Assembly (NCBI GenBank): GCA_934700635.1
Contig: CAKUXU010000016.1
Span: forward strand, 1 to 13,871
DNA: 13,871 nucleotides
Direction of reading: 5' to 3'
DNA from: an uncultured Eubacteriales bacterium
GTDB taxonomy: Bacteria; Bacillota; Clostridia; Oscillospirales; Acutalibacteraceae
A program made the position numbers and the translations under genes. This document shows positions 7,051 through 13,748 of the stretch, in pieces. The notes below the pieces were generated by a model. The model ran no database searches and was not told the DNA's origin. It was given only the letters and a program-made list of their open reading frames with translations. The stretch's first letter is position 1. Each line of letters begins with the position of its first letter.

Positions 7051-9255
7051 TTATTGAAACCTCCGAATTAAATATTTATTATTCTCATTTATATCTATAT
7101 AAACATTGCTTCCAAAAGACGCTTGAAATGTCTTTATATTGGTGTTTGCAAGTTTAGCTTCAAATATTTCGGATGCTTCGTTTTGAGCTGAAATTATAAA
7201 ATTTTTAGTGTTTATTTCTTGATAGTTAATGGGTAAACATGAGGCAATAAAGAAATCACATTCTTTGTAGTTTTTAGGTAATTTTTGAGCGTCTCCTCCG
7301 TCTAAACATATTATAAATTTGGTGTCTAAAATGTTAATCATCGCAAATAGATGATCATCTTCTGATTTTATGGTCTCTATTTCTATATTGCTCCAAAGCT
7401 TAGAAGAAAATGTATTATTAAAATAAAATGTATTTGGCCTGTTTTTTAAATCAGAGCTTCTAGGTATTAAAATATTTTCTGGGTTATAATTTGAAATAAC
7501 TTCGTTTATATTTTTACTGCTTTCAGCGTCTGAAAGTATGGCTAGATAATCCTTTTTAAAAAGTGATTGACGGAAAGTATATTCATTAAAAGGAGAATAT
7601 TCTAAACTGTTTTCATAGTATACTACAGCAGCTTGCTTAAATCCTCTTGAAATCACTATAGCCGAACCTTTATAACAATTGATAATCGCAACACGGGTTA
7701 CGTTGTAATTGAAGGCTAAATAAGACAAAAAGCCTGAAAATAAAATTACAACAGAGACAGAAAGAGAAAGCTTTAACGCCTTTGTGTAATTTTTAAGCAT
7801 TAAGCTTATCGACAAAAGTATAATTATAAATGAAATCGAAAGTTTCACATAGCCGTAATTAAGAGATATCATGGCAAATGGAATTTTAGCTAAAATTTCA
7901 GATATAAAAATTATTAGCTTAGTTGTAATGCCGCATACATATCCTACGGGCATGGTTAGCATATTCGGTATAGAAAAAAGTTTAAGAAATTGGAAAATTG
8001 TTATTGAATTTAATAAAATGGTACTAAGAGGAATAAATATCAAGTTCGAAATTACAAATAATAATGAAAATTTTTTATAAAACCACGCAGCCATTGGAAA
8101 AGAAAAAATGCTGACTGAAATACTGACAGACATAGATGAAAGTAAATAATTTAAGAATTTGTTTTTACTTTTTTCTCCTATTTTTGAAGTCAAATAATAG
8201 TATATTTTTTCTCTTAAAGTAAGTATTCCCAGTGATGCAAGAACACTCATCCACAGAGAAATGTCCAAAGCTGCTCCCGGACTGCTTAAGCATATTAATA
8301 GTACTGAAAAACCTAAATTGTTGAGAGAATCGGATTTTCTAAAAAAAACAGTTCCTAAGCTACATATTATAAACATTATTCCCGATCTCATTACAGATGG
8401 CGAAAATCCTGTAAGTGCCATAAATAAAATTATTAGTAATGACGATAAAATTGCTGAGATTCTTTTATTAATTCTAAGTCTTTCTAAAATGAACAATAAA
8501 AAACTGGATAAAATTGATATATGTATTCCGGAAGTTGCTATTAAATGATAAATACCTATTCTATCGAAATTATTTTTTACGTCTAATGGGAAATTATGCT
8601 TTTCTCCTAAAAAAAATCCATTCATTACATTTGCGAGCTTTTCAGAGAAAACACTTCGTGGTATAGAAAGCATTCTTTTTCTTAAATCAAAGATGATTTT
8701 ATTTATACTAAAATTATCCGAGGTAGGTTCTACTTCATACGGTAAAAAACTTATTGCCGAGCCAAGAATATATACGTTTTTGGACTTATAATATTGAATC
8801 CAATCGAAGGAATCACTGTTTTCTGGTAGGTGAAACCAAACATGACCGACAAATGTATCTAAATGATTTAACTCAAGAGGTGATACGGAATAAACTTTGG
8901 TTTTAAAAGGTTTTACTTCTTCGCCGTTTAAAGACTTGATTTTTAGATCGTAATGGTAAGTGTTATTTTTTTTATATGGCAAATCTATAACTTCACCGGA
9001 GACCAAAAAATCTTTTTTATCGAGTGCTTGAACAGGTAGTATATTTGATTTGTAGTTTAAAAAATTTATAAGTACCGCAACAGAACAGGTTATTAAAGAA
9101 ACAGAAACAGTTTTAAATTTTTTTGTAAAAATCAGAATTACTCCAACAAGAAAAGCTCCACCTGAAATATATGGATAAAAACTTTCAGGTAGATACGAAG
9201 AAACAAACATTGAAATAAAATAAGAGAAACCTAATAAACAAAAAAATCTTTTCAT
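7051..9255 (-). CDS. comEC: ComEC/Rec2-family DNA-uptake channel with degenerate C-terminal hydrolase domain
   Basis: A 734-residue multi-pass membrane protein. Order: two or three N-terminal membrane segments, a soluble region at about 75-190 (the DUF4131-like part), then the competence core at about 200-500. The core carries the hallmark GIYHLIATSGIHI near 234-246 (family: G.xHLLAISGLH) and many hydrophobic helices. From about 519 comes the soluble domain that is metallo-beta-lactamase-like in the family. Here the usual HxHxDH is absent: the corresponding strand and turn read LAILSDAESSKNINEV (571-586), and the usual DVGQG start reads INCYKG. In competent bacteria ComEC forms the channel for single-stranded DNA. 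The membrane part looks intact, while catalysis by the C-domain looks lost. Only a weak SD (GGAC) precedes the ATG, 21 bases after the HIT terminator, so its promoter is unclear. Confidence 0.86.
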   Translation of the reverse strand: MKRFFCLLGFSYFISMFVSSYLPESFYPYISGGAFLVGVILIFTKKFKTVSVSLITCSVAVLINFLNYKSNILPVQALDKKDFLVSGEVIDLPYKKNNTYHYDLKIKSLNGEEVKPFKTKVYSVSPLELNHLDTFVGHVWFHLPENSDSFDWIQYYKSKNVYILGSAISFLPYEVEPTSDNFSINKIIFDLRKRMLSIPRSVFSEKLANVMNGFFLGEKHNFPLDVKNNFDRIGIYHLIATSGIHISILSSFLLFILERLRINKRISAILSSLLIILFMALTGFSPSVMRSGIMFIICSLGTVFFRKSDSLNNLGFSVLLICLSSPGAALDISLWMSVLASLGILTLREKIYYYLTSKIGEKSKNKFLNYLLSSMSVSISVSIFSFPMAAWFYKKFSLLFVISNLIFIPLSTILLNSITIFQFLKLFSIPNMLTMPVGYVCGITTKLIIFISEILAKIPFAMISLNYGYVKLSISFIIILLSISLMLKNYTKALKLSLSVSVVILFSGFLSYLAFNYNVTRVAIINCYKGSAIVISRGFKQAAVVYYENSLEYSPFNEYTFRQSLFKKDYLAILSDAESSKNINEVISNYNPENILIPRSSDLKNRPNTFYFNNTFSSKLWSNIEIETIKSEDDHLFAMINILDTKFIICLDGGDAQKLPKNYKECDFFIASCLPINYQEINTKNFIISAQNEASEIFEAKLANTNIKTFQASFGSNVYIDINENNKYLIRRFQ

Positions 9256-9275
9256 GAAACTTTTAACCGTCCAAA

Positions 9276-9309
9276 AAAATAAAAACTCTTAAAGCTGAGT
9301 TTTTATTTT
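9276..9309 (-). terminator. Rho-independent terminator after the HIT gene
   Basis: AAAATAAAAACTC (9276-9288) pairs with GAGTTTTTATTTT (9297-9309) around an 8-base loop. Read on the minus strand, the hairpin is followed by a long T-run into 9273, just after the HIT stop. The stem has only three G-C pairs, so read-through into comEC, whose start is 21 bases further on, is plausible. Confidence 0.65.
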
Positions 9310-9333
9310 AAATTTGAGAAAACAGAAGATCTA

Positions 9334-9672
9334 TTAACCCGGAGGCCATGCAAGCTTTCTTCCTGATAAAATATGAAAGTGTAAATGATTTACTGTTTGA
9401 CCGGAATTTTTTCCGCAGTTACATACTAATCTGAAATCATTTCCGATTCCCAAATCTGACTTAAGCTCAGAAATTTTAGTGAATATATGAGAAATTATTT
9501 CCGAATGTTCTTTTCGAACTTCGGCAAGTGAAGATATATGAGTTCTTGGAATAGCCAAAAGATGTATCGGTGCTTGAGGATCTAAATCTTTGAAAATAAT
9601 CATCTCATCATCTTCATATAATTTAGAAGATTTTATTTCCCCGTTTGCAATTTTACAAAATATGCAGTCCAT
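9334..9672 (-). CDS. HIT family nucleotide-binding hydrolase (HinT-like)
   Basis: A 112-residue histidine-triad protein. It opens with MDCIFCKIANGEI (Cys3/Cys6, typical of the HinT branch), has FKDLDPQAPIHLLAIPRTHI, and ends with the HIT signature HLHFHIL (His96, His98, His100) followed by SGRKLAWPPG, the usual HinT C-terminus. The family hydrolyses nucleoside phosphoramidates and adenylated compounds in the cytoplasm; the physiological substrate is rarely known. Start: the more upstream ATG at 9690 overlaps the Shine-Dalgarno itself (ATGGAGGTTT), so the true start is almost certainly the ATG at 9670-9672, about 11 bases after GGAGG. The gene has its own promoter and terminator and is divergent from azlC. 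Confidence 0.92.
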   Translation of the reverse strand: MDCIFCKIANGEIKSSKLYEDDEMIIFKDLDPQAPIHLLAIPRTHISSLAEVRKEHSEIISHIFTKISELKSDLGIGNDFRLVCNCGKNSGQTVNHLHFHILSGRKLAWPPG

Positions 9673-9733
9673 ATTATTATAAACCTCCATTTTTTACCAT
9701 TTGAGTGTAAATTATATCTTAATAAGTGATTTT

Positions 9734-9762
9734 ATTCTAATAGTACTTATGAAATTTGTCAA
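9734..9762 (-). promoter_or_regulatory. SigA-type promoter for the HIT gene
   Basis: On the minus strand a perfect TTGACA (9757-9762) is followed after 17 bases by TAGAAT (9734-9739). A TATAAT at 9711-9716 is closer to the gene but has no good -35 box at the right distance. Confidence 0.65.
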
Positions 9763-9787
9763 ACTTTAAACATACAAGGATAAATTA

Positions 9788-9816
9788 TTGATTTTATATC
9801 TTATTTTTGATAAAAT
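9788..9816 (+). promoter_or_regulatory. Extended -10 promoter for azlCD
   Basis: TTGATT (9788-9793), a 17-base spacer, and TAAAAT (9811-9816) preceded by TGA, which gives a TGn extended -10. The -10 box lies inside a perfect 8-bp inverted repeat with a 4-base centre (CTTATTTT 9800-9807, AAAATAAG 9812-9819). That repeat could be an operator or chance in AT-rich DNA. Transcription would start about 145 bases before azlC. Confidence 0.55.
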
Positions 9817-9822
9817 AAGGTT

Positions 9823-9970
9823 AATAGGTTTTAATTTAGAACTTCAAAGTGTCGCTGAAATAAAAAAATTCGGTGTGTACATATTTAGAGCCTAAATTTT
9901 TATTAGGTGATCTTCTTTAATTTTGTTAATTATGACCTAAAATTATTTTTTAAAAAGGAGTGATTCATAG
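9823..9970 (+). promoter_or_regulatory. Long 5' leader of azlC with alternative pairing segments
   Basis: About 148 bases separate the predicted start site from the azlC ATG. The segment TTAGGT (9903-9908) can pair with GCCTAA (9890-9895, one G-U pair) or with ACCTAA (9935-9940, perfect), which are mutually exclusive. The leader ends in AAAAAGGAG, the azlC ribosome site (GGAG 9957-9960). No T-box, tRNA-like or known riboswitch core was recognised. Regulation by this leader is only an inference. Confidence 0.3.
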
Positions 9971-10699
9971 ATGAATAAAACTAAAAGCTTAAGTGATTAT
10001 GCTCGAGGTCTTAAAGATGGTATTCCAATAGGAATTGGTTATATTCCGTTCTCTATGGCATGTGGTATAGCTGCAAGCAAAGCAGGTATTCACTTTTGGA
10101 TTTCGCAGTTGTTAGCGTTGGTGATTTACAGCGGATCTGGTCAAGCAACCGCTATAAAACTTTTTGAAAGCGGCGAAACTTCAATTTTAATGTATGCTTT
10201 AACATTGTTTGTAATGAATTGTAGATATATGCTTTTTTCTATATCTCTTTCTCAAAGACTTGATCCGTCAATGAGTATGTTACAAAAAATTATTGTAGGA
10301 TCTTTAAATACTGATGAGGTGTTTGCCGTAGCAGTTAGGGAAAAGGGGTACATAACATCAAAATATTTCCTTGGAGTCGCAACTATCCCTTATATTTGTT
10401 TTGCTCTCGGTAATGTTTTGGGTTCCTGTGCAAATGATTTATTACCTCATTCGGTAAGCTCTGCACTTGGAATTATGCTTTTTGCGATGTTTATAGCTCT
10501 TATAGTACCTGCAGCGAAAGAGTCAAAGCCTGTATTGAATGTAGTTTTAATAGCATTTGTACTTAGCGTGATTTTAGAGTGTATTCCTGTGATCACGAAA
10601 CATTTATCTTCCAGTTGGATAATAATTATATGTGCAATTGTGACTTCTTTAATTGGTGCATGGCTTTTCCCGGTTTCAGAAGAAAAGGAAGGTGCATAG
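9971..10699 (+). CDS. azlC: AzlC family branched-chain amino acid exporter, large subunit
   Basis: A 242-residue integral membrane protein with the AzlC pattern. GIPIGIGYIPFSMACGIAA lies near residues 17-35. It is followed by hydrophobic segments, including QLLALVIYSGSGQATAIKL (the conserved SG.GQ region), NCRYMLFSISLS, LNTDEVFAVA, and C-terminal helices up to LIGAWLFPV. In Bacillus subtilis AzlC with AzlD exports branched-chain amino acids and leucine analogues. azlD follows after a single base, which makes the assignment firm. SD GGAG lies 10 bases before the ATG. An amino acid exporter is unexpected in a cell that seems to live on host metabolites, so the real substrate may differ. Confidence 0.92.
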   Translation: MNKTKSLSDYARGLKDGIPIGIGYIPFSMACGIAASKAGIHFWISQLLALVIYSGSGQATAIKLFESGETSILMYALTLFVMNCRYMLFSISLSQRLDPSMSMLQKIIVGSLNTDEVFAVAVREKGYITSKYFLGVATIPYICFALGNVLGSCANDLLPHSVSSALGIMLFAMFIALIVPAAKESKPVLNVVLIAFVLSVILECIPVITKHLSSSWIIIICAIVTSLIGAWLFPVSEEKEGA

Positions 10700-10700
10700 T

Positions 10701-11021
10701 ATGGATAACACCAAAATGATTTATGTTGCGCTTGTTTTAGGTGCAGTTGTGCTTTCTATTAAATTATTACCTTTAATATTTTTGAAACATAAGATAAAAA
10801 ATAGATTTTTAAATTCTTTTTTAGCGTACATACCTTACGCAGTTCTTACTTCAATGACATTCCCTGAAATATTCCATTCTACTTCAAGTATAGTTTCGGC
10901 TTCTTTCGGTGCTGTAGCTGCAATAATTCTTTCATATTTCGGACAAAGTTTAGTTGTTGTTACTCTTTCTTCGTCTGCGGTCGTTTTTATTGTAGAGCAG
11001 CTTATGAAGCTTATTGGATAA
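10701..11021 (+). CDS. azlD: AzlD family branched-chain amino acid transport subunit
   Basis: A 106-residue small membrane protein, the usual AzlD length, with about four hydrophobic segments. Landmarks are KLLPLIFLKHKIKNRFLNSFLAYIPYAVLTSMTFPEIF, given here in parts: KLLPLIFL, then LAYIPYAVLTSMTFPEI (the AzlD signature region), then GAVAAIILSYFGQSLVVV. It partners AzlC in the exporter. Start: an in-frame ATG at 10653 lies inside azlC without a ribosome site, whereas GGAAGG lies about 7 bases before the ATG at 10701, one base after the azlC stop. A terminator follows. Confidence 0.9.
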   Translation: MDNTKMIYVALVLGAVVLSIKLLPLIFLKHKIKNRFLNSFLAYIPYAVLTSMTFPEIFHSTSSIVSASFGAVAAIILSYFGQSLVVVTLSSSAVVFIVEQLMKLIG

Positions 11022-11048
11022 ATAGAAAGTATAAAGCTTTAAAGTTCA

Positions 11049-11079
11049 GAAGCCACTGATTTGCAATTTCAGTGGTTTC
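11049..11079 (+). terminator. Rho-independent terminator after azlCD
   Basis: GAAGCCACTGA (11049-11059) pairs with TCAGTGGTTTC (11069-11079), 11 bp with one G-U pair, around a 9-base loop. A T-rich tail (tatttttaat) begins 4 bases later. It separates azlCD from the translocase gene. Confidence 0.8.
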
Positions 11080-11129
11080 GTGTATTTTTAATATTGATAG
11101 ATTTTATTAAAATAATTTTTAGATAAGTA

Positions 11130-11168
11130 TTGATAACATTTGACTTTATGTTATAATAAAAGTATAAA
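11130..11168 (+). promoter_or_regulatory. Two overlapping SigA-type promoters for the ATP/ADP translocase
   Basis: Promoter 1: TTGATA (11130-11135), 16 bases, TATAAT (11152-11157). Promoter 2: TTGACT (11140-11145), 17 bases, TATAAA (11163-11168). Both fit SigA spacing and would start transcripts roughly 50-60 bases before the GTG start. Either or both may be used. Confidence 0.6.
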
Positions 11169-11225
11169 GAACAGTTTTTAAAAAACTAATGTTTTGATTA
11201 TAAATCAGTAAGGAGATAGTATATC

Positions 11226-12758
11226 GTGACTGATAGTAAAATTCACAAATTAAATAAATTTCAGGAGATGTTTTTCCCGGTTTATAGGTATGAACTTAAA
11301 AAATTTATACCAATGAGTCTTCTTATGTTTGGAGTTGTTTTTATTTATCATTTGGTGAGGAATTTGAAAGATAATTTTATTCATTATAATTCTCACCTCT
11401 GGATAGGCGCAAGACCTGAGGAAACTGCCAGTTTGGTCAGTGCACTTAAATTTTGGTATGTCTTACCGTGTGCAGTTTTAACAGTTACTGTTTTTACTGC
11501 ACTTATGAATAAGTTTGGTATAACAAAATCATTCTACATAACTATTTCTTCATTTATGGCTTTTTATTTTATTTATGGATTTGTACTTTATCCCAATTTA
11601 GATTATTTAATTTTATCTGAAGAAAGCATAACTTCAATTACGTCTAATGTACCAACATTTTTTAGAGCATTTATTACATGCTTAGCGAATTGGCCGCTAA
11701 CTATTTTCTATATAATCTCCGAACTATGGGGAACAATGACAATTTCATTTTTGTTTTGGCAATTTGCTAATAGAATAACAATGAAAAATGAAGTTAAAAG
11801 GTTTTTTGGGTTATTTTCATTACTTGCCAACTTTGGAACTATTTTAGCAGGTGTTACAGTAAAAAATTATGCGAATAATTTAGATGTCGGGCACGTAAGA
11901 ACCTTAATGATAGGGGTTTTGATTACGGGATTTGTAATCCTTTCGATTTATACTTTTATTAATAAAATAGTTTTAAAAGATCCTTTGCTTTATGATGAAA
12001 GTAAAGTATCTAAAAAGAAATCTAAAAAAGTTAAAGCAAGCGCTACAGAAGGAATAAAAATTTTAATGAAAAATCCTTATTTTATGCTGATTTGTATTTT
12101 AGTATTATCCTATGGAATATCAATAAATTTTTCTGAGATAATAATGGTTTCAAGCATGAAAGAAGTATTTACAAGAGCAGAGTACGGCAGCATGCAAGGT
12201 AATCTTTCTATATGTACAGGTGTATTTGCCGGAATTATTATACTTTTCAGTAATGGTATTTTAAGAAAGTTTTCATGGAAAGTAGGAGCTATTATTACTC
12301 CATTGGTGTTTTTAATTGGCGGAGGATTGTTTTTGTCGATGATTCTTTATAAACAATTTGTAAGCGCAACAATTTTTGGAATGTCTTCTGCTATGGTAGC
12401 TGTTTGGTGTGGAGTTGTTTATGATTCTTTAGCTAAAGGGGTTAAATATTCCCTGTTTGATTCTACAAAGAGTATGGCTTATCTTCCTATTGATGAAAAT
12501 GAAAGAAATAAAGGACAAGCTGCAGTTGAAATTATTGGTGGACGAGCAGGTAAAGCGGGATCGTCAATTATTCAGCAAATACTACTTTCTTTCCCAAGAA
12601 CTTTAACAACTGTCACTGGATCTGTCTCTGGATTACTTGCTCATAGTCCTACTATAGTGGCTGCATTTTTCAGTACTGTTATTATATGGATTGCTGCTGT
12701 TCTTAAATTAAGTGATAAATACGAGAAAAAGATAAAAGAAAATGAATCTTCTTTATAA
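11226..12758 (+). CDS. tlc: ATP/ADP translocase (nucleotide transporter, Tlc/NTT family)
   Basis: A 510-residue carrier with about 11-12 membrane segments, full length for bacterial NTTs and strikingly like Rickettsia Tlc1 throughout. It has an N-terminal FFPVYRYELKKFIPMSLLMF, then HLVRNLKDNF (K48-D49), FVLYPNLDYL, ELWGTMTISFLFWQFAN (E166), KRFFGLFSLLANFG, LKDPLLYD, KGVKYSLFDSTKSMAYLP (from 404) and GQAAVEIIGGRAGKAGSSIIQ, given here as GQAAVEIIGG then RAGKAGSS (R440, K443). K48, E166 and K443 fall in motifs where charged residues are known to be needed in plastid NTTs. The family swaps host ATP for bacterial ADP across the inner membrane, or imports nucleotides. The start is GTG, with GGAG 10 bases upstream. 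It stands alone between its own promoters and a strong terminator, consistent with an acquired gene. Exact substrate cannot be read from sequence. Confidence 0.95.
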   Translation: MTDSKIHKLNKFQEMFFPVYRYELKKFIPMSLLMFGVVFIYHLVRNLKDNFIHYNSHLWIGARPEETASLVSALKFWYVLPCAVLTVTVFTALMNKFGITKSFYITISSFMAFYFIYGFVLYPNLDYLILSEESITSITSNVPTFFRAFITCLANWPLTIFYIISELWGTMTISFLFWQFANRITMKNEVKRFFGLFSLLANFGTILAGVTVKNYANNLDVGHVRTLMIGVLITGFVILSIYTFINKIVLKDPLLYDESKVSKKKSKKVKASATEGIKILMKNPYFMLICILVLSYGISINFSEIIMVSSMKEVFTRAEYGSMQGNLSICTGVFAGIIILFSNGILRKFSWKVGAIITPLVFLIGGGLFLSMILYKQFVSATIFGMSSAMVAVWCGVVYDSLAKGVKYSLFDSTKSMAYLPIDENERNKGQAAVEIIGGRAGKAGSSIIQQILLSFPRTLTTVTGSVSGLLAHSPTIVAAFFSTVIIWIAAVLKLSDKYEKKIKENESSL

Positions 12759-12763
12759 AATTT

Positions 12764-12785
12764 AAAAGGGCTTGAAAGCCCTTTT
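12764..12785. terminator. Strong terminator after the translocase, usable from both sides
   Basis: AAAAGGGCT (12764-12772) pairs perfectly with AGCCCTTTT (12777-12785) around a TGAA loop and is followed by more T's to 12788. On the opposite strand the stem is followed by TTTTAAATTTT, so it could also stop the convergent nif11-like transcript. Confidence 0.92.
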
Positions 12786-12788
12786 TTT

Positions 12789-13087
12789 ATGCTTTATAAA
12801 AAACTCCCTGCTGTCTAATTCGCAGGTGTAAATTATAATGTATTATAATTATTTATATATTCAGACTTAGAGTTGTTGTTAGAATAAAAACATATTAGAT
12901 GTTTAATATTGTGCTTAACACTACTCTTTTTTACTTTTGAATTTTAACTCACTCTCTTTATTGTTTTAGGTTGTTATAAAAAACTGAACTTTTCACAGCT
13001 ATAAAGTGAGGAAGTACCGAAAAAACGCTACCAATTATTTGATTAAATATTTATTACTACCACCAAAAAACTTTAGAAAGATTTTCT
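12789..13087. other. Gene-free stretch between convergent units
   Basis: No protein with a plausible start and ribosome site was found on either strand, and no tRNA or known RNA was recognised. It holds a 20-base palindrome at 12831-12850 (AATTATAAT, GT, ATTATAATT) and a small CCTGC/GCAGG hairpin (12807-12811 with 12822-12826). The rest is AT-rich without visible structure. It may be decayed sequence or the 3' untranslated region of the minus-strand transcript. Confidence 0.6.
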
Positions 13088-13288
13088 TCACCGATCTTTT
13101 TTCATTGAATAAGCAAGCAATCTTGCTATTTCTATCTCAAATTCATGAAAATTTCCTTTGAATCCGCATTCTTTGCAAAAAGAGAATATTTCTTCTAATG
13201 TTTTCTTTTTCTTAAAATTATTTCTTAATTTTTCATCTTCTATTATTTTAGTTATAGTGTTTATTAAATTTTTAAAAATTTCATTCAA
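13088..13288 (-). CDS. Nif11-domain-like small protein
   Basis: A 66-residue protein from a TTG start. The core, ITKIIEDEKLRNNFKKKKT followed by LEEIFSFCKECGF and EFEIEIARLL, follows the Nif11 pattern (FL..v..D.eLr.kl....t.eE...lAke.GF.f...El). Nif11 domains occur as free small proteins and as leader regions of RiPP precursors. Here no Gly-Gly-plus-core region follows in frame and no modification enzyme is visible, so a peptide natural product cannot be claimed. Start choice: a GTG at 13295-13297 is part of the Shine-Dalgarno sequence GAGGTGAT, while the in-frame TTG at 13286-13288 lies 8 bases after GAGG. It is preceded by a small secreted-protein gene 36 bases upstream, probably on one transcript. 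The family call rests on pattern recall only. Confidence 0.6.
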   Translation of the reverse strand: MNEIFKNLINTITKIIEDEKLRNNFKKKKTLEEIFSFCKECGFKGNFHEFEIEIARLLAYSMKKDR

Positions 13289-13324
13289 AATTATCACCTC
13301 GTAAATTATTAAACTATTCGATGG

Positions 13325-13627
13325 TTATAATACTTTAAACTTACCGTATCCTGAAATTTTATTAAATAAAAAAGTAGCACGTGTAGCTATATCAGGTCCA
13401 GAAATCATAATTTTGGAAATCACAGAATTTTTACTTTGTTTAGCAGCTTGAGCAGAAATTGTATTTATTTTCGAAATATTGTTTAAGTTTGAGGCACAGG
13501 CTGATTGAAAATAGGGGAGAATACTTGTTGAAAGAGACAGTAAAGAAAGATTCAGAGCTATACACCTGCGAAAAGTTTTATAGCTTTTTCGTTTTGATTT
13601 TTTTTTTAAATTTATTTTTATGTACAT
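13325..13627 (-). CDS. Small protein with a Sec-type signal peptide, function unknown
   Basis: A 100-residue protein from the ATG at 13625-13627. It has a strongly basic N-terminus (residues 1-21, rich in Lys/Arg), a hydrophobic stretch (CIALNLSLLSLSTSILPYF), and a likely signal peptidase I site after ACA in SACASN. This leaves a mature part of about 55 residues with no motif I recognise; it ends SGPDIATRATFLFNKISGYG plus six residues. Start: AAAGGAG at 13634-13640 is 6 bases from this ATG and lies downstream of the other in-frame ATG at 13643, so the later start is right. It has its own promoter and precedes the Nif11-like gene. In an intracellular Gram-positive such an exported protein could reach the host, but nothing here proves that. 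A truncated relic of a longer protein is an alternative. Confidence 0.65.
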   Translation of the reverse strand: MYIKINLKKKSKRKSYKTFRRCIALNLSLLSLSTSILPYFQSACASNLNNISKINTISAQAAKQSKNSVISKIMISGPDIATRATFLFNKISGYGKFKVL

Positions 13628-13668
13628 TGAAGACTCCTTTGGCATTCTTGAAATAATATTACCTTATT

Positions 13669-13697
13669 ATGTTAACACTTAATTTCAAAAGTGTCAA
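13669..13697 (-). promoter_or_regulatory. SigA-type promoter for the secreted-protein/Nif11 unit
   Basis: On the minus strand a perfect TTGACA (13692-13697) is followed after 17 bases by TAACAT (13669-13674). The transcript would begin about 35 bases before the ATG at 13627. Confidence 0.68.
13672..13697. repeat. Operator-like inverted repeat spanning the promoter
   Basis: TTAACACTT (13672-13680) and AAGTGTCAA (13689-13697) are inverted copies matching at 8 of 9 positions around an 8-base centre. The repeat runs from the -35 box through the spacer into the -10 box, the usual place for a dimeric repressor. No regulator gene is visible in the window. Confidence 0.45.
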
Positions 13698-13717
13698 GGA
13701 ATCTATAAAATAAAAAC

Positions 13718-13737
13718 ACGCCGTTTTTAAACGGCGT
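13718..13737 (-). terminator. Rho-independent terminator after ireB
   Basis: ACGCCGTT (13718-13725) pairs with AACGGCGT (13730-13737) around TTTA. On the minus strand the GC-rich stem is followed by GTTTTTATTTTA. It lies just after the ireB stop and just before the next promoter on the same strand. Confidence 0.82.
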
Positions 13738-13748
13738 ACTTTTGGAAT

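Noticed and set aside
9907..9963. Short GTG-initiated frame of 18 codons in the azlC leader, ending at the azlC ribosome site
   Set aside because: There is no convincing ribosome site. It is Phe-rich rather than rich in Leu/Ile/Val codons, so it does not look like an attenuator peptide for a branched-chain amino acid gene.
13036..13092. Minus-strand 18-codon frame starting with GTG at the end of the Nif11-like gene and containing Gly-Gly, as a possible core peptide
   Set aside because: It is in another frame from the Nif11-like gene, has no ribosome site, and Gly-Gly alone in so short a frame is not evidence.
12988..13161. Plus-strand open stretch of 58 codons beginning within the gene-free region
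   Set aside because: It lacks a start codon with a ribosome site, overlaps the Nif11-like gene on the other strand, and its translation matches nothing I recognise.
12819..13572. 12-base inverted match TTCGCAGGTGTA at 12819-12830 and its complement at 13561-13572
   Set aside because: The second copy is inside the coding region of the signal peptide, the flanks do not match, and one 12-base match is weak evidence for a repeat or a duplicated gene.
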